Shown here: positions 36,058-43,549 of the stretch, piece by piece
Layout: the number at the start of each line of letters is the position of its first letter
Position numbering within the stretch: the stretch's first letter is position 1
NCBI GenBank assembly: GCA_000244995.1
Contig: CM001438.1
Coordinates: forward strand, 1,852,921 to 1,916,920
Source: Burkholderiales bacterium JOSHI_001
Lineage (GTDB): Bacteria > Pseudomonadota > Gammaproteobacteria > Burkholderiales > Burkholderiaceae_C
DNA: 64,000 nucleotides
Reading direction: 5' to 3'
The notes under the pieces: generated by a model
What the model saw: only the letters and a program-made list of their open reading frames with translations
The model's database searches: none
What the model was told of the DNA's origin: nothing
Position numbers and translations under genes: made by a program

Positions 36058-36681
36058 TCAGCCCGACTGGCGCATGGCCTGTGCCAATTCGTCCTGGCCC
36101 CGGGTGGCCAGGGTGTCCGCGGCGTTCAGGCGGTCGCGTGCTTCCTTGTTCTGGCTGAGCTTGGACTTGCCGGTGAGCGACGTGACCTCGATCTCGATGC
36201 CGACCACCTTGGTCAGCATCTCGTTGATGTAGGCGGGGGCCGAGTCGCCCATCTTCCACGGCCTGGGCTCGCTGGCTTCGTGCTGCCGGGTCAGGCGGGC
36301 CAGCAGGCCACGCACGAAGCGCTCGTCGTCCATCACGGTCAGCCGGCCGTGGGCATGCACCACTTCATAGTTCCAGGTCGGCACCTGGCGGTGCGCCTCG
36401 TGCTTGCTGGGGTACCAGTTGGGCGACACATAGGCCTCGGCACCGCGAAAGACCACCATGACCTCGGTGCCCGTCGGGCAGCGCTGCCACAGGGGGTTGG
36501 CGCGCGCGACATGGGCCGACAGGCGGCCCAGCGGCCCGCTGGTGGGGTCGAATTCGAAGGGAATGTGGTCGGCGTCCAGGCCGCCGGCCCCCGCGCTGAC
36601 CAGCATGCCCAGCGGGTGGGTGCGGATGATGCGGTGCAGTTGTTCGGGCTGGGTCTGGGCAAAGTGGGGCGGGATGTACAT
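36058..36681 (-). CDS. PaiB-like FMN-binding negative transcriptional regulator family protein
   Basis: The 207-residue product matches the PaiB family: start YIPPHFAQTQPEQLHRII, LDADHIPFEFDP, LSAHVARANPLW and YVSPNWYPSKHEAHRQVPTW followed by NYEVVHAHG. The fold is a split-barrel FMN-binding protein; Bacillus PaiB was described as a repressor of protease genes, but biochemical roles in proteobacteria are unclear. It lies 78 bases after the end of the large leftward operon on the same strand and could receive read-through from it. Confidence 0.88.
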   Translation of the reverse strand: MYIPPHFAQTQPEQLHRIIRTHPLGMLVSAGAGGLDADHIPFEFDPTSGPLGRLSAHVARANPLWQRCPTGTEVMVVFRGAEAYVSPNWYPSKHEAHRQVPTWNYEVVHAHGRLTVMDDERFVRGLLARLTRQHEASEPRPWKMGDSAPAYINEMLTKVVGIEIEVTSLTGKSKLSQNKEARDRLNAADTLATRGQDELAQAMRQSG

Positions 36682-36759
36682 GGCGGGCTTCGGACTCGGC
36701 GGCTGTGCAAGTTGCCGATTTCAACACGCCGGGGCCCCAGGGCCTGCTGCGCCGCCGGC

Positions 36760-37959
36760 TCAGGACGGCAGGAAGTCCAGCGGGTAGGTCACCACCATCG
36801 CGTTCACGTCCTTGGCGCCGAAGTCGAACTGGCGGATGCGGGCCAGCAGCTTGCTCTCCAGTTCCTGGGCGTTGAGTTCGCTGCTGACCAGCCGGATGCC
36901 GGTGACCTGGCCGTCGGGCGAGATCTTCAACTCCACCACCACCTTGCCCTGCAGCGCCGGGTCTTCGCGCAGCGCGCGGTTGTAGATGGAGTAGATCGCG
37001 CCCTTGTTGCGGTCGAAGACGATGCGCACGTCTTCCAGGCTGCGGCTGGCCTTGCCGCTGCCGTCGCGCTGGGTGCTGCCACCCTTGCCGTTGCCGGTAC
37101 CGCCGGCCACGCCACCGGCGCCGTGGCCGGTGCCGCCATCGGCCGTGCCGCCGCTGCCGCCCTTGCCGCCGCCCCCGCCGCCATGACCGCCACCGCCCCC
37201 GCCGCCGGCCACGCCGGCCACCAGGGTGGTGGCGCGGCCGGCCAGGCCGCCGCCGCCGGTGTCGCGGCTCAAGCTCGCGGTGTTGATGCCGCCGCTGCCG
37301 CCGGTGGCGTTGCTGGTGACCAGGTTGCGTGTGGGCAGGCCGGGTTCGGTGCCCGAGCCCACGCCCACGCCGACGTTGGTGCCCACGCCGGGGCCGGGCT
37401 GGATGTTGTCCTTCAGTTGCACCGCCACCGGCGCGCTGCGCAGTTCGGCCAGCGCGTCCTTCATCGCCAGCAGGCCCACGCCCGCGGCCTTGCGGCGCGC
37501 CGCGTCCACCGCCGCTTCACCCGGGGCCTTGTCGGGCTGCGGGTTGCGCGCTTCCACCACCGCGGGCTGGTTGGGAATGGGGTTCAGCACGCGCGGCTTG
37601 CCGGCCAGCGGCTTCGGGGGCTGGGGCTTGGCGGCTTCGGGCTTGGGTGTTTCGGGCGTTGCGGCTTCGGCCTTCACCGGCTCGGGCTTGGACGACGCCA
37701 GCTTGTCCGGCCGCGTGGGCGCGGGCGGTGGCGGGGGCGGCGCGGTGTCACGGTTCAGCAGCAGCTTGGCCACCACGGGTGGCACTTCGCCGGGTGCGCC
37801 GCGTTCGGCCTTGAACACCGGCAGCCAGGGCAGGGCCACGCCGAACACCAGGCAGGCGAACAGCACCTGCTGCGCAATGCGCCTGAAGCGTTGCTCGTCG
37901 GCCGCCGAGACCGACCAGGGCAATACGGGTTGCCGAAAGGAAAGGGCAGCAGCCGTCAT
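36760..37959 (-). CDS. TonB-like energy transducer with AgmX/PglI C-terminal domain
   Basis: The 399-residue product has a short cytoplasmic N-terminus and one membrane helix (IAQQVLFACLVFGVALPWLP, about residues 28-47). A Pro/Lys/Glu-rich extended region (70-150) and a glycine-rich stretch near 230-300 follow, then a TonB-type C-terminal domain with IYSIYNRALREDPALQGKVV and ELKISPDGQVTGIRLVSSEL. That ending is the AgmX/PglI form known from myxobacterial gliding proteins. It is the last gene of the 17-gene operon and overlaps the second ExbD gene by 4 bases (ATGA), so it should be driven by the adjacent ExbB/ExbD motor and reach across the periplasm. Its outer-membrane partner is not identified. 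Confidence 0.85.
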   Translation of the reverse strand: MTAAALSFRQPVLPWSVSAADEQRFRRIAQQVLFACLVFGVALPWLPVFKAERGAPGEVPPVVAKLLLNRDTAPPPPPPAPTRPDKLASSKPEPVKAEAATPETPKPEAAKPQPPKPLAGKPRVLNPIPNQPAVVEARNPQPDKAPGEAAVDAARRKAAGVGLLAMKDALAELRSAPVAVQLKDNIQPGPGVGTNVGVGVGSGTEPGLPTRNLVTSNATGGSGGINTASLSRDTGGGGLAGRATTLVAGVAGGGGGGGHGGGGGGKGGSGGTADGGTGHGAGGVAGGTGNGKGGSTQRDGSGKASRSLEDVRIVFDRNKGAIYSIYNRALREDPALQGKVVVELKISPDGQVTGIRLVSSELNAQELESKLLARIRQFDFGAKDVNAMVVTYPLDFLPS

Positions 37960-38450
37960 GCCTTGTCCTTGTGCCTCACGGCAAACGACACGTCCTGAAA
38001 GTTGGCGCGCGCCGAGGTGACCATGATCTTGCGCAGCAGCCGGTAGGGGATGTCCTTGTCGCCCATGATGGTGACGGCCTTGCTCTGCGCTTCGTTTTCC
38101 TTTCGCACCACCTGGCGGGCGTTGTGCTGCAGCAGTTCGGCCTGCAGCGGGGCGATCAGGTCGTCGTCGCTGGCCAGGGCGTCGGCCACGCTGGCCACCT
38201 TGCGGCCCTGCACCAGGATCTCGGTCGGGCTGACCACCACCACCAGCGTGTCCTTGGGCGAGACCTCGGCGGTGCTTTCGGGCAGCTTCACGGCGGCGCT
38301 GGCGGGCAGCACCTCCACCTCGGTGGAACTGGACAGCAGGAAGAAGATGAGGATGGTGAACACGTCGATCAGCGACACCAGGTTCATGTCCACCATCGAC
38401 TGGTTGCGCTTGGCGCGGTCGGCGCGGCGCTGGCGGGGGTTCAGGTTCAT
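37956..38450 (-). CDS. ExbD/TolR-family motor protein with the conserved Asp
   Basis: The 164-residue product has the ExbD layout: a short basic cytoplasmic part, one membrane helix (MNLVSLIDVFTILIFFLLSS, residues 22-41) with Asp29 at the place of the proton-carrying Asp25 of E. coli ExbD, and a periplasmic domain. Basic residues RQRRADRAKRN precede the helix. It lies 18 bases after another, different ExbD and overlaps the TonB-like gene by 4 bases. The pair resembles the two TolR-like proteins (AglQ, AglS) of the Myxococcus motor. Confidence 0.9.
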   Translation of the reverse strand: MNLNPRQRRADRAKRNQSMVDMNLVSLIDVFTILIFFLLSSSTEVEVLPASAAVKLPESTAEVSPKDTLVVVVSPTEILVQGRKVASVADALASDDDLIAPLQAELLQHNARQVVRKENEAQSKAVTIMGDKDIPYRLLRKIMVTSARANFQDVSFAVRHKDKA

Positions 38451-38468
38451 CGCGGGGTCAGCCTTGTT

Positions 38469-38969
38469 TCACTTCTGCGCCACGCGGATCGGTGCGTCAC
38501 CGATGGCGATCTGCGGGAACAGGTCGGCGCGGACGAGCTTGTTGCCCTGGGCGGTGTAGGTGGCGCGCAGCGCGTCCATCACCTGTACCAGGTCCTGGTA
38601 GGGCGTGTCGGGCTCGGCCAGCACGGTGGCGTTGGTCTGGGTCGGGAAGCGGCCCTTGATCTGCACGATGACGGCGGCCAGCGTGAACAGGTCGTGGCCC
38701 TTGGCGGTGTCCGGGATGCGCTGGATCAGCCCGCCGATGCGGTCGCCCACCTCCAGGGCGCCGGGGCGCACCACCACTTCCAGCTGCAGGGTGTCGGCCT
38801 TCAGCTGTTCCAGCACCGGGTTGTTCTGGGCCGGCAAGGCCAGCTCCAGCACCGACAGGCGGGTGAACACCGCGGTGGAAAGCAGGAAGGGCACCAGCAC
38901 CACGATCAGGTTGATGAACGCGGTGATCTCCAGGTGCGCGGCCTGTTTGTTCAGGCGACGGCGGGCCAT
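38469..38969 (-). CDS. ExbD/TolR-family motor protein with Asn replacing the membrane Asp
   Basis: The 166-residue product has the ExbD layout with membrane helix ITAFINLIVVLVPFLLSTAV (residues 15-34). Aligned with ExbD (NVTPFIDVMLVLL), the essential Asp is Asn20 (codon AAC read on the minus strand). The periplasmic domain contains NKLVRADLFPQIAIGDAPIR near its end. It starts 13 bases after ExbB, with AAGGA before the ATG. Together with the Asp-bearing paralogue it would make an asymmetric ExbD dimer in which only one chain carries protons; that is inference. Confidence 0.88.
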   Translation of the reverse strand: MARRRLNKQAAHLEITAFINLIVVLVPFLLSTAVFTRLSVLELALPAQNNPVLEQLKADTLQLEVVVRPGALEVGDRIGGLIQRIPDTAKGHDLFTLAAVIVQIKGRFPTQTNATVLAEPDTPYQDLVQVMDALRATYTAQGNKLVRADLFPQIAIGDAPIRVAQK

Positions 38970-38982
38970 GGTTGTGCGTCCT

Positions 38983-39642
38983 TCAGTGTTGCCGCGCTTC
39001 GGGATGCTCTTGAACCAGCCGCTGCACCAGGTTCAGGAAGCTGATCTTGGCGGCTTCCAGGCTGTCCACGATCTCGGTGGTGCGGGCCTGCAGGAAGGAA
39101 TGGATCAGCAGGAAGGGAATGGCCACCATCAGCGCGAAGGCGGTGTTGTTCATCGCAATCGAGATGCTGGCCGACAGCAGTTCGGCCTTCTCGGCCGGGT
39201 TCACCTGGGCCACCGCGGTGAAGCCCTTGATCAGGCCGATGATGGTGCCCAGCAGGCCCACCAGGGTGATGACGTTGGCAAAGGTGGCGATGTAGTGGGT
39301 GCGCTTTTCCAGGCGCGGCACGATTTCCATCATGCCTTCTTCCATCGCGGCGTCGATGTCCTCGCGCCGGCGGGCGCTGGGCAGGCGCTGCAGGCCGTTG
39401 TGCACGATCTTGCCGATGGCGGCGTCGGACTTCTGGGTCAGGCCCTGCACCTCCTTCAGCTGCCCGCCCTGCAGCATGGGCAGCACCTGTTCCCAGGTGC
39501 GGCGGTTGTCGCTGCGGGCGCGGTTCAGGAACATGAAGCGTTCGATCGCGATGGCCAGGCCCAGCGCCATGATCAGCAGGCTGGGGTAGATGAACAAGCC
39601 GCAATCCTGGAAGAACTTGACGACCATGCTGAAGGTGAGCAT
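38983..39642 (-). CDS. ExbB/TolQ/MotA-family proton channel protein
   Basis: A 219-residue inner-membrane protein with three membrane helices (about 13-34, 118-142 and 160-180). The family core FANVITLVGLLGTIIGLIKG runs into FTAVAQVNPAEKAELLSASI and includes the conserved Thr/Gly residues that line the channel. It forms the stator ring for the two ExbD proteins and powers the TonB-like protein encoded next to them. AGGAG lies 9 bases before the ATG. It is comparable to AglR of Myxococcus; orthology is not proven. Confidence 0.92.
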   Translation of the reverse strand: MLTFSMVVKFFQDCGLFIYPSLLIMALGLAIAIERFMFLNRARSDNRRTWEQVLPMLQGGQLKEVQGLTQKSDAAIGKIVHNGLQRLPSARRREDIDAAMEEGMMEIVPRLEKRTHYIATFANVITLVGLLGTIIGLIKGFTAVAQVNPAEKAELLSASISIAMNNTAFALMVAIPFLLIHSFLQARTTEIVDSLEAAKISFLNLVQRLVQEHPEARQH

Positions 39643-39679
39643 TGCGGGTGACTCCTGTGAGACGAAGGCTGAAGAAGGA

Positions 39680-39973
39680 TCAGGGACGCGGGGATGATGT
39701 CGAGCTCACTGGCGCGCGGGGCACAAGTTGCAATTCGTACGAAACCTGGCGGCGGAAAACATCACGGTCCACCGGCGCCAGCACTTCGTCCAGCACGCTG
39801 GCCACCGGCTTGCCGGCCAGCGCACCCGGCGCAGGCTTCTTCCAGGGCACGATGTACAGCACCTTGGGCAGTTCGCGGTTGCCGATGATCTGGGCGCGGT
39901 CCAGGTCGGCACGGTCCTGCGCGAAGGCGGCCGTGCCGAAGGCGATGGAGGCCAGGATGAGCGTGCGCTGCAT
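39680..39973 (-). CDS. Small periplasmic protein of unknown function
   Basis: A 97-residue product with a clear signal peptide (residues 1-19, ending AAFAQ). The mature part of about 78 residues contains DRAQIIGNRELPKVLYIVPW followed by KKP, then a polar Ser/Pro tail. ATG 39973 has AGGAGAAGTG before it. It lies between the TPR lipoprotein (2 bases) and ExbB (37 bases), so it is co-transcribed with the motor. I do not recognise the family; its fixed place suggests a structural accessory of the complex. Confidence 0.75.
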   Translation of the reverse strand: MQRTLILASIAFGTAAFAQDRADLDRAQIIGNRELPKVLYIVPWKKPAPGALAGKPVASVLDEVLAPVDRDVFRRQVSYELQLVPRAPVSSTSSPRP

Positions 39974-39975
39974 GG

Positions 39976-40722
39976 TCACTTCTCCTGTGGGCTGGCGGCG
40001 CTGACGCGCTGGGGGGCCGGCACCGACGAGGCGGTGGCGGGCTTGCGGTTCTTCAGGTCCACCATCCACTTGCCCACGGCGGCGTCACCGCCGGGCACCA
40101 GGGCCTGGTAGCTTTCGTAGCGGGCCAGGGCGGCGGCGCGGTCGCCCAGGTACAGGTCCAGCAGGATGGCCAAGTTCAGCTGCGCAGCGGCGTATTGCGG
40201 CTGCAGCGCCAGCGCCTGCTCATAGGACTGCCGGGCCTGCGCGAAACGGCCGCTCAGGCGGTAGGCGATGCCCAGCTCGTTGTGGATCTGTGCGTTGCCG
40301 GGGCTCAGCTTCGCGGCCTGTTGCAAGGCGGCCAGGCTCTCGGCGTTCTTGTTCAGGCCGCGCAGTGCCAGGCCCAGGTTGGCGTGCACCCCGGCCAGGG
40401 CGGGCAGGGCCTGGGCCAGGGGGCGCAAGCTGCGTTCGGCCTCGGCATGGCGGCCGGCGCGCAGGGCCTGCAGGGCGGCTTCGTAGGTCTGTTGTGTGGC
40501 GGCACTCACGGCCATCGGCGGCGGGCTGGTGGCCGGTGGCGACGCGGCGGCTGGGGCCTCGGGCACGGCGGGCTTGGCCACAGTGGCGGTCGCGGTGGCC
40601 ACGGGGGCCGAAGCCGCCGCCGCTGCTGCGACGGGCGCGGGGGCCTGGGTCGGCAGCAGGCTGCAACCCGACAGCAGCGCTGCCAGGACCATCCAGGCCA
40701 AACCTTGTTCATTGGATCGCAT
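39976..40722 (-). CDS. TPR lipoprotein
   Basis: The 248-residue product has lipobox LSGC (Cys20), a long Ala/Pro-rich linker (about 25-70), then three to four TPR units (AALQALRAGRHAEAERSLRP; VHANLGLALRGLNKNAESLA; IHNELGIAYRLSGRFAQARQ; AQLNLAILLDLYLGDRAAAL). It should be lipid-anchored and periplasmic. Size and order next to the ExbB/ExbD genes recall GltE/AglT of the Myxococcus gliding complex. It overlaps the large TPR gene by 14 bases. Confidence 0.87.
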   Translation of the reverse strand: MRSNEQGLAWMVLAALLSGCSLLPTQAPAPVAAAAAASAPVATATATVAKPAVPEAPAAASPPATSPPPMAVSAATQQTYEAALQALRAGRHAEAERSLRPLAQALPALAGVHANLGLALRGLNKNAESLAALQQAAKLSPGNAQIHNELGIAYRLSGRFAQARQSYEQALALQPQYAAAQLNLAILLDLYLGDRAAALARYESYQALVPGGDAAVGKWMVDLKNRKPATASSVPAPQRVSAASPQEK

Positions 40723-43549
40723 CGATCACTCCTTCACTGCGTTCGGTCTTGCCGTAGCGCACCGGCCGCAGCGTGCGCAGGGCACCGAAGCTGGCCTGCA
40801 CCGCCTCGTCGAAGATGCCGTCGATGGCACGGCGCGCATTGGCCTCGTGCAGTTCCAGGGCCTTTTCCTCGAAGGGATAGGCCTGCTCTTCCAGCATCAC
40901 GTTGTATTGCTCCAGTTCGGCCTTGGCCAGCTTCTTGGGCCGTTGCGAGGCCAGCAGGGCCTTGCCAAAGTCGGCGTACAACTGGGCGGTGTGGAAGGTG
41001 GCGGCTGTGGTCGCTTCGGCGGTGCCGTACTCGGCCACGCCGGCATAGGCCTTCAGCACCTCTTCCATGCGCGCCTTCTTCAGCTTCAACTGTTTGGCCA
41101 GCGGCTCGGTGAGCGGCACCTTGCGGTAGGCGTCCAGCAGCGGCTCGGTCAGTTGCAGCGTGGCCAGGGCACCCAGGCTGCGGGTGCGGTCGGTGCGGGC
41201 CGCGCCGCCATTGGCGTCGGCCTGCTGCACGTCCTTCACCCAGGCCAGTTCCTTGGCGGCCTGTTTGTCGGCGCGGGCGATGGCCGCCAGGCGCCAGCGC
41301 GCCTGCACCGCGGGTTCCAGCGGCTGCGGGTGCTGGCGCACATAGCGCTCCCAGGCCTTGGCGGCGGCCGGTCGCGCTTCGGCCTTGTCGTACATCTCGG
41401 CCGCGGTCCACAAGGCGCTGCGGGCCAAGGCCGGGTCGGTCTGCGCGGCGGCCAGGCGTTCGTACTCCGGTGCGGCCTGGGCCCAGCGGCCTTGTTCGGT
41501 GTAGACGAGTGCCAGCTTGGTGGTGACGTCGCCGGCCAGCGCATGCTGCGGGAAGCGCTGGCGGAAGTCTTCCAGCACCGGCGCCGCCGCGTCCCAGTCC
41601 TTGAGGGCGATCAGCGCCGCGGCGGCGTCCACCAGGGCGGGCGCACGTGCCGCGGACTGCGGTGCCAGCGTGCCCACGCGCTGGAAGTGCGCCACCGCTT
41701 CACGCGACTGGCCGGCGCTGCGCGCGGCTTCACCCTGCTTGTAGGCGGACGCGGCCAGTCGCTCCACGATGGCCGGGCGGCCAGTGTCGCGTTCGGGTGT
41801 CAGCGCCAGCACTTCGCTGTAGGCGCGTTCGGCGGGGGCGAATCGGCCCTGGTCGAAGGCACTGTGGGCCAGCAGCAGCCAGGCCACGCGGCGTTGGGCC
41901 GGGGCGGCGGCGGGCTGGCGGTCCAGCAGTTGTTGCGCCAGGTCGGCGGCGGGCTGCACCTCGCCCAGCTTGAACAGGGTGTCGGCGGCGTTGGCCAGCA
42001 CCGGCGCGCTGCGTTCGTCGTTGCCGAAGGCCTTGTTGAAGCGCAGCGCGCTGTCCACGCCCTGGCGCTGCAGTGCTGCGCGTTCGCTCTCGGGTGCGGC
42101 CTGGGCCACCGCGGCGTGGGCCAGCAGGGCGGCGTAGCCGGCGTCGGCGCTTCGCGGGTGGGCGGCGTAGCTGTAGGCGGTCTTTTCGTACTCGACCGCG
42201 GCTTCGGCCGGGCGCTGGTCTTCGGTCAGCAATTCGGCCAGCAGGAAGTTGTTCTGCGCCGCTTCCGGGTCGTTGGGGAAACTGTCCAGCGACGCGCGGT
42301 ACCAGCGTGCGGCCTCCTGCACGTCGGCGCGGCTCTTGGTCTTCTGCGCGCTGGCGTGGTGGTGCTGGGCCAGCTCGGCCAGATGGGTTTTCACCAGCGG
42401 GCGGGCGCGTTCCCAGCCTTCGGGGTTGGCGCGGCGGAAGTCGCCGTTGATGCCGTAGCTGGCCACGTAGCTCTTCTTGGCTTCCAGCGCCAGGCTGTCG
42501 AAGCCGGCCTGCTGGTAGATGGCTATCACCTGGGCCTGCAACTGCGGCGCCTGGGCGTGCAGCGGCTGGCGGCGGGCGAACTGGGCCAGGGTGTCGGCGG
42601 CGTCCTTGGTGCGGTCCTGCTTCAGGTACAGCGCGGCCAGTTGCTGGTGCACGCGGAAATCATAGGCCCGGCGCAGGTCGCTGTTCATGAAGGCGGCCAG
42701 GGTCTCGGCCCCCTTCAGGCTTTCCAGGCTGATGCTGGTGACGCGGAAGGTGTCCTCCACCAGTTCACGGTCGGCGCGGGTCAGGCCGGGCAGTTTCTCC
42801 AGGTCGGGTTCGCTGTCGTCGCGGCCGGCCAGCTTGGCGTCCAGCACGCCGAAGAAGGAGCCCAGGGCCTCGTCCAGCCGGCCCTGCTTGAACTGCGACC
42901 AGCCCTGCATGTACAGCGCGCGTTCGTGGAAGGGCGTTCGCGTGGCGCTGGACAGCACGGTGGCGTAGGCCTTCTCGGCCTGCGGGTACTTGCGTTCGGT
43001 GAACAGCAGTTCGCCGCGTCGGAACTGGGCTTCGTCTTGGAAGCGGGTGTCGGGGTGCGCCGCCACCAGACGGTCCAGCGTGGCCAGGGCCGCGTCCAGT
43101 TCGCCGCCTTGTTCGTGCGCGCGCGCCAGTTGGTAGAGAACGCGGTCGTTGTCCGGCGCGTTCGGGAAGGCCTTCAGCACCTCCTGGTAGCGCTGCACCG
43201 CGGCGCGGTAGTCGGTGGCGCCGCCCGCACCACGGCCTTCGGCCACGCGGCGCTCGGCGTTTTCCATTTCCAGGTCGCCCAGGCGCCGCAGGGCCTCGGC
43301 GCGCTGCGGGGCCTTGGGCGCTGCGGCCAGGAAGCGCTGGTAGGCCCGGATGGCCTGTTCGTCGCTGTCGGCGGCACGCGCCAGAGAACCGGGCGCATCG
43401 GGCCGCACGTCCACCTGGCGGCCGGCCAGGGCTTTGAGCGTGGGCTCGTTGTCGGGCGTGCCGTCGCGACGGCTGGCGCAGCCCGTCAGCACGGCCGTGG
43501 CCAGGGCCACGGCCAGCCAGCGCAGGGTGGGGTCAGCGGGACTGTGCAT
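40709..43549 (-). CDS. Large TPR-repeat lipoprotein
   Basis: The 946-residue product has lipobox LTGC (Cys24) and is built almost wholly from TPR-like helical pairs, for example YQRFLAAAPKAPQRAEALRR, VQRYQEVLKAFPNAPDNDRV and YPQAEKAYATVLSSATRTPF. Such a long solenoid in the periplasm probably scaffolds several partners, as GltD/AgmU and AgmK do in Myxococcus. ATG 43549 is preceded by CAGGA and starts the signal peptide. The 5' end overlaps the previous gene by 17 bases and the 3' end overlaps the TPR lipoprotein by 14. Confidence 0.88.
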   Translation of the reverse strand: MHSPADPTLRWLAVALATAVLTGCASRRDGTPDNEPTLKALAGRQVDVRPDAPGSLARAADSDEQAIRAYQRFLAAAPKAPQRAEALRRLGDLEMENAERRVAEGRGAGGATDYRAAVQRYQEVLKAFPNAPDNDRVLYQLARAHEQGGELDAALATLDRLVAAHPDTRFQDEAQFRRGELLFTERKYPQAEKAYATVLSSATRTPFHERALYMQGWSQFKQGRLDEALGSFFGVLDAKLAGRDDSEPDLEKLPGLTRADRELVEDTFRVTSISLESLKGAETLAAFMNSDLRRAYDFRVHQQLAALYLKQDRTKDAADTLAQFARRQPLHAQAPQLQAQVIAIYQQAGFDSLALEAKKSYVASYGINGDFRRANPEGWERARPLVKTHLAELAQHHHASAQKTKSRADVQEAARWYRASLDSFPNDPEAAQNNFLLAELLTEDQRPAEAAVEYEKTAYSYAAHPRSADAGYAALLAHAAVAQAAPESERAALQRQGVDSALRFNKAFGNDERSAPVLANAADTLFKLGEVQPAADLAQQLLDRQPAAAPAQRRVAWLLLAHSAFDQGRFAPAERAYSEVLALTPERDTGRPAIVERLAASAYKQGEAARSAGQSREAVAHFQRVGTLAPQSAARAPALVDAAAALIALKDWDAAAPVLEDFRQRFPQHALAGDVTTKLALVYTEQGRWAQAAPEYERLAAAQTDPALARSALWTAAEMYDKAEARPAAAKAWERYVRQHPQPLEPAVQARWRLAAIARADKQAAKELAWVKDVQQADANGGAARTDRTRSLGALATLQLTEPLLDAYRKVPLTEPLAKQLKLKKARMEEVLKAYAGVAEYGTAEATTAATFHTAQLYADFGKALLASQRPKKLAKAELEQYNVMLEEQAYPFEEKALELHEANARRAIDGIFDEAVQASFGALRTLRPVRYGKTERSEGVIDAIQ

